NCBI GenBank assembly: GCA_949710005.1
Contig: OX453278.1
Location: 7,204,597 to 7,268,596 of the forward strand
DNA length: 64,000 nucleotides
Source: Ricordea florida
Taxonomy: Eukaryota > Cnidaria > Anthozoa > Corallimorpharia > Ricordeidae
Direction: 5' to 3'
How positions within the stretch are numbered: the first letter of the stretch is position 1; each line of letters opens with the position of its first letter. Positions 1 through 13,891 of this stretch are shown here, one piece after another. Below the pieces are notes generated by a model. It saw only the letters and a program-made list of their open reading frames with translations, was not told the DNA's origin and made no database searches. Made by a program: the position numbers and the translations under genes.

Positions 1-703
1 GGTTATTTCTGAATCAGTACCGTCAAATAACAATTTCAGTCTTCCCAAAAGATATTTTGATTGAACTTGCGTTGAAGGAGCCAATACTAAGTGTTACTTG
101 ATTTTACACCTTCAGTATTGAAACAAGATGTTACATCATCTTGATTTGTGCTAGACAGCATTCACTTGCTGCCTCTCATAGTACAAAAACTGATAAGACG
201 ATTTGTGCATTCAGACAACAAATGTTGTACCATGAGACATTATTAACTTTTTATCACCCTGCATCTGTAAATTCTTCAAACAGCATTATAAGAAAGTTGT
301 TAAGACAAACGACATGAGTATTATTGGTGAGCAAAATAAAACACTACGAAGCCATTAATATGCAATAAATGGTGTATTAAATGTTGTTAGATAGGGTATC
401 AATGCAAACATTTCCATAAGAAAAGTTATGTACAGTTGAATCGTGATTATCCAGACCTCTGGATTTGCTTCTCTGGTCCCATTTTTTATCATAAACATTA
501 CTAAATTGTGATATTGGTAGGGCAAAACCTATCTTAGCATTGTTATTGCACGGTTGTGAAAGCTTTGAAGCATCAGCCGGTTGGTTAGTTGGCAAGGTTA
601 AAAGTAATCACAGTATAATTGACACTTCTGTATTCAAGTATGATCTATTTGCTATCATAGTCTATTCCCTTTATCTGCATTGTTTACATTTCTGTCTCAT
701 TAA

Positions 704-797
704 CCCTTTAAGCCCTAAGGGGTCTCCCTGTGACAAGTAAAATTGTCTGGCATTAGCCAGATTTAAGTCTTTTAAGTCACTCTTAGGGCTTAAAGGG
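704..797. repeat. 94-bp TTAA-type MITE, family A, copy 1
   Basis: The element is flanked by TTAA (700-703) and TCAA (798-801). It has terminal inverted repeats CCCTTTAAGCCCTAAG and CTTAGGGCTTAAAGGG. The core resembles the second copy at 21974-22067, which has exactly the same length. A TTAA target duplication with CCCTTT ends fits a piggyBac-mobilised MITE. The TCAA on one side is a decayed duplication. Confidence 0.8.
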
Positions 798-1625
798 TCA
801 ACATTCATATTATCAATTGTCAACTAGAAGGTCCAACAATTCTGGATAATTGTGGTTTGACTGTACATTTTACTTTGATCTTACACAGATTTCTACTTCT
901 GTGACATCTTACGGTGACTAAAATAATTATAGTGAGATTTCATCAAAATCTGTACGTTCGAGATTATTGTACATAGTATTAGCCTAGTGTATAAGTAACA
1001 TTGTTGAAGCAAACTGTGAATGAAAGGTTCAAACAGCTAAGTTGCAAGGGGAACACTTAGCTTCTTAGAAAAATAAAGACTAATATTGTTGTTGAAACCT
1101 CAGTGCTTGAGCTAGTGGTTACAGGTAGTAAAATCCTTGAGTTTTGACATTATTTTAACAACACTGGGTTAACCCTTTTAAAGTGTCAATTATAGTGATT
1201 GGCATCAGACGCCCATCAGACTTGAAATGTGTAACTCATGTTCACAGCTTGTCCAGGTTCAACATTTCCTAAGTACCATATTTGGAAACTGCCTGTGTCC
1301 AGTGTTTGAGCTTGTTGGCATTGATTGGGTCACTTGCTTCTCTTGCTTTCTAAATACCAGTATGGTATTTGGTAGATTGAATGTGTGCACAAGCTGTGGT
1401 TGAAGACATTTCTTTAAAGTCTTATGTGCTCCTGTCGGCATTCAATTTCTGAGAGTTATAAGCATGTATATGTAGCAACAAAAACAGGTGATGAGGATAA
1501 AGGGGAGTGATTGCCAATGAACAGCCAAGTTGATCTTGATATTCTAGCACATTCTCCTCATTGCTACATTAAGGAATGTATGGGGACATCAAAGGAGAAT
1601 TTGTACCATGATACCAGGGCTTTAA

Positions 1626-1925
1626 CCCTTTGACTCCCAAGATCTTAAGAGGAATTTTCCTGAGTGACTTCCATGCACTTTATTATAATAATGTCATTTA
1701 ACCAGGGTGACCTCTTAAGCAAAATTAACTGTTACAAAAAAGAACCTAAAAAGTATAAAAAAGAACTTTCTTATGTTCCAGGTTGGAGAATTTGTTTTAG
1801 GTCAATTCAGTCTCCTTAAGCTGGTGATCTTTTTAATTCTCCTTATTTGTCTCCTTGACTGTGTATTGATGGTGGTAAGGAGAAGTCGTATCTTGGTCTC
1901 TCTTAGGTGTGAAAGAGTAAAAGGG
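1626..1925. repeat. 300-bp TTAA-type MITE, family B, copy 1
   Basis: It starts after TTAA with CCCTTTGACTCCCAAGATCT and ends in AGTAAAAGGG before TTAC. The left end (CTCCCAAGATCT) and the stretch near the right end (TCTTGGTC) match the element at 21892-22193, so both belong to one family. No coding capacity is expected; an ORF of 111 codons inside looks incidental. Confidence 0.65.
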
Positions 1926-3144
1926 TTACGAATTTACAGTTGTGAAGTGCTGATATCAAATTTGTTACTCAGTTTTATGTGGCAGCTGAATTCAGAAAAA
2001 GGCATAAGCCAGTGGTCAATGGTAATCAGTCTCATAGTGTTGCATTTTCATCAGATAAATCATATACCGGTACCCATATTTTATTTATTTTCTTATGAAA
2101 CTGAATAAAAAATGTTGAGTGTACAGTAGGTGTGCAGAAATAACTTGTATGTTGAGTTACAGCTGCTCTCATGATTGTCACTTGGTGTGTAGTTCAAGGT
2201 ATTTTACAATTTAAAAATTTAAAACTGAGGAAGAGTATACTTCCCCGACTGTAGCAGCACTTTATGTGTGTGCTGGTTCTTGAAACTGTTTTATCAAGTA
2301 AAATCAATTTTCTTACAGTTGTCCTCATTATTCTCCAGGAGTATCTGTTATTTACAAGTGAGAGTTTATTTTTCTATTTGAGCTATTGATTCAACTTGAT
2401 ATAACAGTTGCAATGTCTTCAACTGTGAAGCTCTGCTTGTTGGACTTCAAGGCCAATGCTGTGCATATAAAATACTTTGTTTAGTTCTACTTAACCTCAT
2501 TCATGAATAAATCTGTATTCAAGGTTGATCATTAATTGTGAGGCATAACAAGTAATAATGTTAAAAAGGGACACATTATGTGCAAAACCTGAAGTGGTTT
2601 TAAAGAAGTTCTGTTATATTACATGACGTGCAAAGGAAAAGTTTCCTTAATCAAAAGATTAATGTTCCATTTTGGTTTATCTGACAACACTGCACTTTTA
2701 ACTTCTGTAGAGAGGAAAGTCTAAGGAAATCGTGGTAGAAATACTGATTAAATAGTACAATGAAAGTTTTGCGTTGTTTGATGTCAGTTCTTCAGCCACT
2801 CAAGCTACCAATGAAAACAGTTTATAGACTGGAGCTCATTAGATAACATACCAGTGGACCTCAAGCAGCTATATCTACAAGATATCTGATTACATGGCCT
2901 TCTCAACAGTTTGAAGGGCTCAGAAGCTATTTTTTCCTTCATAAAGAACAATCCACTATTTCTATGTTATCTCATGGCTTCCTAACACACTATAGGATTA
3001 GAATTAATTGTAATGTATGTGTATAATTCAAGCCCACCATGAAATAGATCTCAGAAGGAAGTATAAAAGTCTCATATGCACACACCAGGTGTTAGCAAGT
3101 CAACTTTACACTTCCACTGACCATGAATTTCATATTTTATAATA

Positions 3145-3300
3145 TAGTAAGCCAAGAAATTTCAGATTTGATTGGATGATAGTATCACTATTTCCGTGTA
3201 ATAATTGTATAACAGCAAAATTGGATGGTATAACAAGGTTACCATGACAACAATGAACACATTACCATTTTGCCTTTGTTTTCAACTGAAAATGGCAGAA
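3145..3300. repeat. Dispersed repeat, shared with 13676-13800
   Basis: A segment containing TTTGATTGGAT, then ACAGCAAAATTGGATGGTAT, then GTTACCATGACAACA recurs almost unchanged near 13,680-13,790. It is a more distant relative of the segment near 24,375-24,690, which shares the TTGATTGG start and the CATGCTATTACCTATACTTA end seen at 13,880. I could not define the element boundaries. Confidence 0.6.
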
Positions 3301-3937
3301 ATTTCCGGTGAGGAAATACAAAAAGCTCGCAGAAAAAGCAGTAAATAAAAATTAGAAATTACTTCTTAATTTAGGCACGAAAGTTCAGTGTTTATTTCTA
3401 ATTTCACGTGAAATTACAATGTTATGGTAAGTTCCCCTACAGCGCCAAAATGGCATCTGTGAGGTTTGAAAATGTTAAGGAGTAATTTGTCACCCATGAC
3501 ATTAATAGGTAATCAAATGGTTATGAGTGAAATTAGAGAATAATTTAACACATTATGTCCAAAATCTAAAAATTTCCCAGACCTTAGGAGAAAATGCACA
3601 TGAAATTATTCTCTAATTTCCCTAATGGTTTTCCATTTAATTATACATATAAATATATACATGCCTCAAATGCAATATACCATTCTTACAATAGAAGATG
3701 ATTTAAGGCAATATAACCAGGATAAGCAGCAACCAAGTATGGCAGATATCGCAAATGACCACCTCGCATCCTACCAAATGGGGTGCTCTCTAGTTTGGCC
3801 CAAGAAGTCAATCACTGCAATGCTATGTTCACTAACTAGGGCACCCTATCGTGCCTGCTCAGGTAGCCGATAGGACTACAGATTCATCTTTTCTTGCCCG
3901 CTTACAGAACCAGACATATATTAATAATCGGTATCCG

Positions 3938-4400
3938 GTCGATTAGCCCCCAAGTCGATTAGCCCCCAGTAAGTCGATTAGCCCCCAGTGAGTCGATTAG
4001 CCCCCAAACTAGGCGTCAATTAGCCCCTAATGGAGATCTGTTTTCGACTTAGTAGGTTACTCTTTCGCTACAGGTTTCTCTTCGTTTTACTCATACATGG
4101 GATTGAAGTCACTAAGTTTAAGATCGTTCGTTTGTTCGTAAGTTGAAGGTGACCGGGTTTCCTTCCTTTACTCTTTATTTTTTCAAAATAATTAATAGCC
4201 ACAAATTTACAAGATACAGATCTAATCGATCAGATCAACCGATTTGTCTCAACCGCAATAGGCTACTACATTAAAAAGTTTGATTCATGGACCATTCCAG
4301 GTTTGTTAGAATGTCTATGTAGTGAGTTAGATCGCGAGCGTGTTTGATAATAGATATTTATTTGATGGATAATCGGCCCTTAGTTTGGGGGCTAATCGAC
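3938..4400. repeat. Inverted-repeat element with tandemised left end
   Basis: The left side carries four consecutive copies of GTCGATTAGCCCCCA and a fifth divergent one (3,938-4,027). The right side carries one inverted copy, TTTGGGGGCTAATCGAC (4,384-4,400). The interior is non-coding. This looks like a MITE whose terminal unit was amplified on one side only. No target duplication is obvious. Confidence 0.7.
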
Positions 4401-5019
4401 TTAGTTAAGTGCTTTCCATTTGCATTGTTAATCCTAAGGGTTACCTTGATTATCAAATTTGCTGTAAGTTGTAACGGAACCATTGTTAGGTGAACTATTC
4501 TTAGGTGTGAATGTTATATATGGCTGGTTCTGTGAGTGGGCAAAATGGGATGATTACCCAGTTCTTTTTGGCTACCGAAGCTGACAAAGTGGGCTTGTCT
4601 TGTGTGCTTGGGATTTCCTGCTTTGCCCCACAAAACAACGGCAGAGACAATGGGGAGGAAACGACATTGATAATTATTATATCTAGGAGATTGTTCACCT
4701 CTTTGATTGCATCAGTTTCAAGTGTGTCCATAACTCGACAGTTGCACAGCTGCTGCGTTTACCATTTCTTTTATAACATAAGACTTCGTGGGCAAATGGC
4801 TCATGTGTATTAGCCAATCATAGGACATGCTTTCTCAAAGCTATGTTATAAAGCTAGATTACATTGCCACACATTTGGCAGCACCTACACATAAATGTCA
4901 CAGATTCGGTTTCATCTACAGTAACTGTGCATCACTAGAAAGTCACCAACAGGCAGTTGTGTCAATACAATAGATGTATATTAATTGCCAAAAATGTAGA
5001 TCAACTCTAAGATTGTCAC

Positions 5020-5660
5020 AAAGGCATTGCTATACATTAGTGTTCAGATGCATGCATGCATTCCTGCATTTGTAGATTTCCAGACTTCCATAAGATGCTT
5101 ACATGCATCATCACATTCTTGCATGCATGTATCCGTACATTTTAAGTCGTATTCATACATTGCCAGACATACAGTAGTTCAATACACACATCATCACATT
5201 CTTGTCTGCATTCCTACATGTTTAGTCATGTTCATACATTGTCACCCTTAAATTAGCTGCATTCGTGGATCATCACATTCTTTCATGCATGCATTCCCGC
5301 ATGTTAAGTTTCATTTACGGTAAACATGGCCAGACTAAGGTTATTTTTGTATTTTATTCATTGCCAGACTATGTTGCATACAAGCATCAACACATTTGAA
5401 TGCATGTATTCCCGCATATTTCACAGATTGTCAGACTTGGTTGCATACATGTATAATGCATGCATTCTACAATCAACATTATTTCAATTCTTGCATTCCT
5501 GCATATTTAGTTGCATTCATGAATTGCCTGCAGACTTAGTTGCATACATGCATGCATTCTACAATCAACATTGTTACAACTATTCTTGCATTCCTACATG
5601 TTAAGTTGCACAGTAGTTACATATGTGCATGAACACATTCTTGCATGCATTGCTACAGTC
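5020..5660. repeat. Degenerate tandem repeat rich in GCATGCATTC
   Basis: Roughly 80-130 bp units recur with a shared order of motifs: a TTCYTGCATGCAT block, a CATGTTTAGT or CATGTTAAGT block, and a TTGCATACATG block. The units are diverged and of uneven length. The array ends about 30 bp past the EPHX2 stop, so it probably supplies that gene's 3' UTR or downstream flank. Confidence 0.6.
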
Positions 5661-5690
5661 TACATTCTATACCTATCTGGAGTGACCATA

Positions 5691-6943
5691 CTACAGCTTA
5701 GAAGAATCAGTCATTTTGGAATGAACTTTATTCAGCCAAGCCACCATGATTTTGTTCAGCTCCAAAGGACTAAAAGGAGAAAAAAGAATATCATCAGTTT
5801 ATGGAAAATTACTGTTTTCAAAAATATCACATTCCTACAGCCCAGTGAAAATATACTATACTTAAGAATTGCACTCAGCAGGTTGAAAGTCAACTTTTGG
5901 GGTAATATATTTTTTAATTCTGCAGAACCTAATTATTTCTTTGCTTTGGATCAGTGTACATGTAATTGAGAACTTATATAAATTATTAATAATACTAATA
6001 ATATATGCAAATTTATGTTGAAAGTAAATATTATTATTCATTCAAAATATTTCCCTGATTCTGATTGGCTAAAAGCACAGGTTTAATTCACCATAAAAAA
6101 TGCAGCACTTTCGCAGGTTAAGGCACCGTTAACCGAGAAGACCTGGGGACGAGCTTGTGTTATTTTGTTGTTTTGTTATATTGCTGGTCAGGGTTTGAAA
6201 TTTGTAAAAATGAAGCTCATTTTCTTGTTTAAGTGTTTGGAAATATTTTGATAAATAATAAAGCAATTAATGAATGAGGCTTTCGTAGGATATGAAAAAT
6301 TAAGCAGATCTTGGAAGGGTGTTATGGATAACACCTTCCTCGATCCGCTTAATTCTTCATATCCTACTCAGCCTCATTCATTAATTGCTAATTAAGGTTT
6401 TCTCAAACTAATGCTGATCTCTCACCAGTCCAGGGTCATCCAGTGAGAAGCGTCTTCTACATGTGCTCTGTCTAGGTTACAAACCTTTAAAAGACCAAAA
6501 AAGTCATGTTCCACATCTTTAATTGATACTTGAAAGTTAGGATGGTCTATCCATTCCTAACTCTATATCTATATCTATATCTATATCATTCAAATTCCTG
6601 TACAACACTGTAGTTTATGGAATAAATATAATAGTTCTAACATTACTGACCACAGTGAGACAATACCTACCCACTCTTCCATTCCAGTGCTTAGCTTGGG
6701 CTGGACAACACCATCCTTCCCTGCAGTTATCATTAAACTTGGTTGTTGAACCTTAAAAAATGATGGGGAAAAGGGCACTAATCTCGCTTTTTTCTATCCT
6801 GACATGAAACCGAATCAATGCAAACAAACTTGAGAGACAAAATTAACTGAAGTCAACTATGCTGGCCAATCATGACAGATGGACACAATCCAATGAAAAA
6901 CAGAACCTATCTATCTATCTTCTATCTATCTATCTATCTATCT

Positions 6944-6974
<31 letters not shown>

Positions 6975-9900
6975 TTATCTATCTATCTATCTATCAACTA
7001 ATTATAGGTACTCATGAAATAAAATATATATACAGTACAAATAAAAAAAAAGACCAAAAGGATTGCATGAACAGGAAATGACGTGTCCCATGCGAGGCAC
7101 AACCCTAAATCTAACTCCAAGGAAATACAGTACACTTGTCCTTGTTGTCAGCACTACAACATGCAGGAAAACATGGATGATCTATTCACAATATTGAAGA
7201 AATAAAAAACACATGCCCTGTGCATTATCGATTTATACAATAAACGCATTTTCAAGAACACAAGTGCCAAGAGGAGCATGCTTCATAGGCCTTGTGCTTT
7301 ATGCATCATGCACTTGGCTTGACCAATCAGAGCATTTGTTATATCTGTTCCAGATATTATGATTGGTTGAGAAAGTACATCAAACATTTTAGACAATCAA
7401 CAACTGAATCTTAGAAATGCAAAAACCAGAGAAATCAAAATTTGATGAAAAATGAAAGGTTAATTGACATGGAGAACCACATTGCAGTACTTAATGGGTA
7501 GACTTTCTTGGACAGCAAAGCTTTTGGTCTAGATCTCCTTGCGCGCAAACAACATATAAAGCATTGAAAGACTGGTTAAATTAAAAAAAAAAAAACACCT
7601 TCCGTCCTGCTACTTTGCACTTCCACTTCCAGTCTTTCTCCACTGTTCGGTACCAATTCAATGGACCCCTCAAAAGGAAAGATGGGTTAATACTTCAGAA
7701 ATCTGTAAAATACAACCAACAAGGCTGTAATGTAAAATAATAATCAAGAAGAATTATTACAGAACAATGATCAAGAGGTTTTTGGAAAGCTTAAATTGTA
7801 CTCGCCAAAGCAACTTGTGCTATTTGAACTTTTTGATAAAACTCACTTGTGCAAATTTAATCACAAATTGAACTCAAAACCATGTGGCACCCATATAAAT
7901 ATAAAAGCTTGAGGATCACAAAGGGAGAATCTGAATCTTGACACTGGAGTTTAACCCTTTCAGGGCCAAGTTTCCTTAAATTACCTTCCCCTCAGGGCCA
8001 AATATTTTTAGACTTAGAATCAGTTTTACAACCAACAGTACATTTTGTTTGATATCTCAAAGAATATTTAATGGATAATGTTGAAATTTTGAGGAAGCTT
8101 ACATGAGACATTTTGCAACAAAATGATATCATATTTGATGACGTCATGATCACGTGACTTAAAACTTGCATTGAATCATGGGAATTAATTATAAGATTGT
8201 ATAAGTTCTTAAATATAAAATTGTATAAGTTCTTAAAAGTTGCAAATATATGAATAAAAAAATCAATTTTAGCAATTGCAACACTTGTCTTTTTATGAAA
8301 TCCCCTTGGTGATTATCAAACATTCACATGTCAATAACTAAAACAGGAACTAATTCACAAAGGTAAAGTTCGCCTATTTTGACTGTAAGTTCACCACATT
8401 GAAACAACATGAAAATAAAATAAAATGTACATCCAGCTTATTGTAGAGAAAAAAATGCATGAAAACAATAATGCTCCAAGTAAAGAGCGTGCGAGCGCTC
8501 CAAGTATAGCGAAACAATATTATTTGACAACAACTGTTATTCAAGACATATAAGTTCTTACGACTTATAGTCTTTGTGTGTGTGGTAATGCTCAAAGCAG
8601 GGGACAATGCAGAGTGGTACACCACATTGTTTACAAAAAAATCTTGTTTGCACTCGTCTCCCAGCCTGTCGATCAGAGCAAGCCCAGCATTCTGGCTTAT
8701 ACTTGGGGTTTTCATATTTGTCCGGGAAATGGCGCTCTGTAAGACGTAGCTCAGGTAGAAGTGATGGACGCCCTACTTTCTTGCGAGGTGGCTGCCAGTT
8801 TTTCAATAGTCCATCAATAACTGCTTCACGAAATTGCTTGGGATTTAGTTTGTTGAGGTCACTAGCTTTCCTGTACAAGATAAACCCATTCACCAGGGCA
8901 ACCTCTCGCACTCTATGGTAGACAGTGTGATACCATTTTTGAGACTTGTGCGGATACTGGTAAGTTCCTAAAAGCTGATCAAGTGTGTCCACACCACCCA
9001 TGAAATGATTGTACATTTCAGCTAGGACTGGTTTCTCCACAGTCCTATAGCCAGTATCATTATCTTTGGACCTCACATCCTTTTCAAGAGTCAGATTGTT
9101 GTCTATTGTACTAAGTAATGTGAGCCTCTTTGTATCATGCCATGCACAAGCAATCATATCATCATCTTTCTTTCGCATGAAGAGGATCCTCTTTTTTTAG
9201 AGAAAGGGAACTTGGCTTCAGTTCCTGGGGAATTCCCTTTCTGTTACTAATAACAGTTCCACAAGCACCAATGTTCTTATCTTTTAATTTTAAAAAAAGG
9301 CTTGGAGAAGAGTAGAAGCTGTTCATGTAAACCTTATGCCCCTTGTCTTCAAAACCCTCCAGAAGATCAAGCACAACTTGTTCTGAAAGACTAACCCCTG
9401 GATCTCTTTGGAATGAAGTTTTCCCAGTGTAAACTATAGATTTCAGAGCATATCCTGTTTTAGCTTCTGCTAAAATAAACTCCTTGATTCCCCACTTAGT
9501 GGGTTTCGCAGGTAGATATTGTCGAAAAAATATGCGGCCTTTGAATTTCACCATGCTCTCGTCAAGAGATAACTCCCTTCTTGGGCTATAAACCTGCATG
9601 TAAGTAGGATCAACAATGTCAAGCAAAGGCTGTATTTTGAACAGAGGACTAAACCCTCTCTGTCCTCTTGGCACTTGCATATTAGAATTGTTAAAATGTA
9701 AGAATGTTTGAATAAGCTCGAACCTATTTCGAGACATAATTGAATTGAAAGGAGTGTAAGTTAGCCAAAATTCATTCCAGTAACTTCGAATAGTTGGCTT
9801 TTGACACAATCCCATAGCAATCTGTAGAGCTAAAAATGCTTTTATCTCAGCCTTGCTAGTGTCTGTCCAGCTTAGGAATCGTGAGCTTGGCGGTAGATCG

Positions 9901-11070
9901 GCTGGATCATCGAAATATTGCAAAGCATATCTATTTGTTTCCACAGTAATTAGTTCAAATGCTGCCTCAGGCATAAACAAATGGAAGAAGTCCACAGGGG
10001 TAAAGTTAGTAGTATCAACTAAAATACCTTGCCTTTCGTTGTAATCCTGAAGCCATACACTTTCATACGGATCAAAGTCTTCGTAAACTTCCCATTCAAT
10101 TTGTTCAGCTTGATGATTACGAGGATGTCTAACAGGAATAGGAGCGGCAGCATGCTCTGGTTCTGGTTCACTATCGGCACTATCATGATCAGACGGCAAA
10201 CTCGCTTGGAAATCACTGTTATTGTCACTGCTACTGCTATTGTCAGCTTGAGAAACTTCAAAATCACTATCAGATGCATCGCCACCAAATTCGGAGTCAC
10301 TGTCTTGAAAAATAGCCACAGCAACTTCTGCCGTGTACATTCGACCAGCCACCATTTTTAAATCGTCTGTGATGTAAACAACTCGGGATGCTTCGAAAAT
10401 CCTTGGCAAAATACTTGCTGTATTGTGTTTGCATTCAAAATGGCGGATTTATTACAAAGCATGTGTTTTTTCAGAAGCATTGATAGAAGCAAACTTCTTT
10501 TTGGATAAATAAGACAGAATATTTAATTGGTTAATTTCATTCTCTTATGTAAGGCGACTAAAGTCGCCCATGGCCGTGTATGGGTAGGGCGACTTAAGTC
10601 GCCTGTGGCCGTGAAAGGGTTAAAGGGCATGTAGTGTGTACTTGGAAGTAAGCAGTTGGCAGCAATTGTTTACTCTGCCTGTGGTTTACAACTATTATAG
10701 CTGTTGTTACAGCGCCTGTAGTATTAAAATAATTGTAGCCAGTAAATTCTGTCCAACTCTTCTGCATTCTGCTTGCCATCTGAACCAGCAGTATACATGT
10801 AGAAATACCTAAATCCAGTCTTGGTATACATTTCTACAAAGTACTTCAGGTCTCCTTCTGTTATCATACAGCTTCTATCCATCTTTTCGGGCAATCCAAC
10901 AAGTAGTCCCCCTTCAAAAAAATTAATACACAACACAAAAATAAAACAAAATTGACCCTCCTTGTCTTCATTTTATATTTAAAAATATATATAAAAAAGA
11001 TCGGCTCTAGCAAACTATATGTTCATACGCTTGAACCACATGTGAGAGGCAAGGATTTTCATAATAATAA

Positions 11071-11101
<31 letters not shown>

Positions 11102-13851
11102 TAATAATAATATAGTTTTACTTTGTTCAAAAATAAAAATACATATTTTATGTTACAGCCAATAAAAGATAAAAAAGATTAAAAAATTCTTAATACATAT
11201 AAAATTACTACATTGATAAGCTAAGAATCTAAGAATCTCTAAGACCTAATGCTACTCTAACCCAAAGTTATATCTAAAACTTAAATGGTTGATGAACACA
11301 TTTTTGAAGTCTCACTCTTGATATTTGGTCGGGCACTTGGCCTCCTCCATAGATTGCAACAGGTTTTTATGCATGGAATAATTAGTGAAAGGGGGTGATT
11401 GGTGGCATAGGAAACCTTTTAAAAAATACTATGATCCTCCTTCTCTAAAATAGGTCGTATATCAAGATTCCTTGTGGTAAAAAACCTTTTTAAACAAATT
11501 ATGATCCAGAAAACATAACCTTTGCAATTCTCTTTCAGTCAAGCACCCCTTCCCTGCCATTCCTGCCTGTGGTTTAATGTATCAAAACTCAAAAATAAGG
11601 GAAAATGTTCTTAATTTCTTTTGATAACTCAAGTGCAAAATTGAAGCCAGTAATAAGAAAAAAAGTCTTAATTAAAGTTTGCACTCACCTCTCTCTAGCA
11701 CATTTGAAGTGTTAATCTCCACCTGTTACAAGGGGATAAAATAGTTAAACAATGCTAAGGTGTACAGTATGTTGCTGAGCGTAGTAAATGCAAATGTTAC
11801 TGTGCAACCACTTGAACCTAGCCCATCGAAATAAACTAAATATTTCATAAAAATTTTAAATGTCTGTTTTTGGCACTGAGCAAAAGATCTGTGGTGAGTT
11901 TCTACCAACTAAGATGATTCTTTCTTAATCTTGATATGTTTTGTACAGGAGTTATAGAGCAAATTATATGCATTTTAAGTGAAATATAAAACATTTGTCG
12001 CTATATTGTATGGTTCAGATACTCGATTGTGATTGAATTATTTGTATGAAAATTTGTTTGCGTGGCCTTGGATTGAGAAGTCACACTATAGGACAAAGAA
12101 TTGACTCTGAATAGAAAGTTTAGGGGCTAAGAACCACTTCCAGAATTCCTCCTGAGTGTTAGCCCCAGAATAATGAATCCGAGAACTAATTATAAGAGAG
12201 ACAAAAAAATTATTCAATGCCAGAGGTTATTAGGCCAAGACCAACATATAAGAACAATGGTTACCAGAGGCGTAGCTGTGGGGGGAGGGGAGGGGGTCCT
12301 GGGGTGTCTGTGATCCCCCCTTTGTGAGATACTATGTCCCTAGAATTCAGGTGGCAAAAACTCACTAATCCAAAGAATCAACATGCAACATGTGATCCCC
12401 CTTTGAAAAGTCCTAGCTATGCTCCCAGTTACTCTATAAACTACACTATTACGTCAGATAGTCAGGGGCACACCTGCGGGGGTGCAAGGGGTATGCACAC
12501 CCCCCTGAGATGACCTGCGGGTTTTCTAATATGACTAGTATTCTGCGAAAAAAGGAAAAAACTATGAGGTTTCTTGCCATTGAAGTATAGCATACCGTAA
12601 ATGATCTAATAAATGCCTCCCCCCATGCTGTAAGTTTGTATTAAACGCTCCTCTCTTATAAATGTCTCCTGTCCAATACCCCCTCCAATTAAAATTGCTC
12701 CAAAATACAAGGAAATGGAAAAATAGAACAAAATCAATCAATCAATCTATTAATTTCATAGCTTGATTGACATCAGTTTGTGTATTACGTAAGAAAAACC
12801 TTTTGACCGATAGCATGCTGTATATATAAGTGTTGCTAAGTTTGTTAAGCTACCTTATGAGAATAAACGCCTCTCTCTAATGAACGCCTCCTATCTATTA
12901 CACGCCCCATCTTGGACCATTAAAAATAAATAAACGCCCCAGGCGTTTTATAGATCATTTGCGGTAAGTCACAACAATTAAGCCTTCTTTGTTGTTCACT
13001 ATTAACATTTGTTCCTGTCACCCATCAGTTATGTCATTTTTTAGAAAATCCTGGATCTGATTGAAGTACTTAATGTGGAATTATGGTCACCATGGCTACT
13101 CATGTCAAAGAGAAAATATGAAGGGTACAGTAAAAATGCTTATTTTAGTAGAATATCATTCCATAATTCTAAAATGTTTCACTAATTCCTCACCGTATCT
13201 TTGGCACTTCGTAGAAAGAGGGTGAACGTTCTTTCAATGTCTTTTTCTAGCTCTGCTTCAGCAACACCCTAATAGAAATGATTTGAAATATTATTATTGC
13301 AATGGCAGTGCATAAATTTGTGTGAACTGAGAGGTGGACCCTTGCAAAATGAATTCCCAGAGTTCTGGGAATTCCTAGGAATTCCAAGTCCAAATTTACT
13401 GTGAAAATTCACACCTTATATCCCTAGGAATTCTCAGACTTATTTCGCAAGGGGAGGTGTGACTGTTCAGTACCTTTGTACCTAATCACTGCTCGGACTA
13501 AAATCAAACTGAAGACACAGTTGACCCAGACTATCTCCAACTCTCACGGGAGATGAAAAATAGTAAGAGATAGTGGGAGTTCGAGATAAACAGGTTTAAC
13601 TCAAATTTAACGAAATACATTAATCATTAACATGACCCAGTGTATGACATGTTGTATTACAGTAGTTATAATATAAGCCGAGAATTTCTGAGATTTGATT
13701 GGATAATAGTATCATTATTTCTGCATATTAGTGGTATAACAGCAAAATTGGATGGTATAGCAACGTTACCATGACAACACTGAACACGGTTACCTTTCAT
13801 GGCTTCACGGCTTGTGGTATTTTGAACAATATTGAAATATTACTCGCTGTT

Positions 13852-13891
<40 letters not shown>

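Larger units (their letters stand above)
1..5690. other. Intergenic region downstream of EPHX2
   Basis: I recognise no gene here. Both strands carry only short ORFs without family resemblance or a convincing exon structure. The stretch holds several transposon remnants listed separately (704-797, 1626-1925, 3145-3300, 3938-4400) and a degenerate tandem repeat next to the EPHX2 stop codon (5,020-5,660). The EPHX2 3' UTR and polyadenylation site must lie somewhere below 5,691 on the minus strand, but I could not fix them. Confidence 0.6.

Noticed and set aside
1259..1441. Minus-strand KHWTQ as the last EPHX2 exon
   Set aside because: Sequence after the motif does not fit the family and ends quickly. 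The true last exon was found at 5691-5769 with matching phase and SKL end.
4501..4731. Minus-strand EVNNLLD-containing ORF as an EPHX2 C-terminal exon
   Set aside because: No acceptor in the right phase precedes it, and the exon at 5691-5769 fits far better.
6872..7081. 69-codon ORF with IYLSIYLSS text
   Set aside because: It is a microsatellite translation.
8607..8921. Plus-strand ORF over the piggyBac
   Set aside because: Shadow frame of the transposase C-terminal zinc domain.
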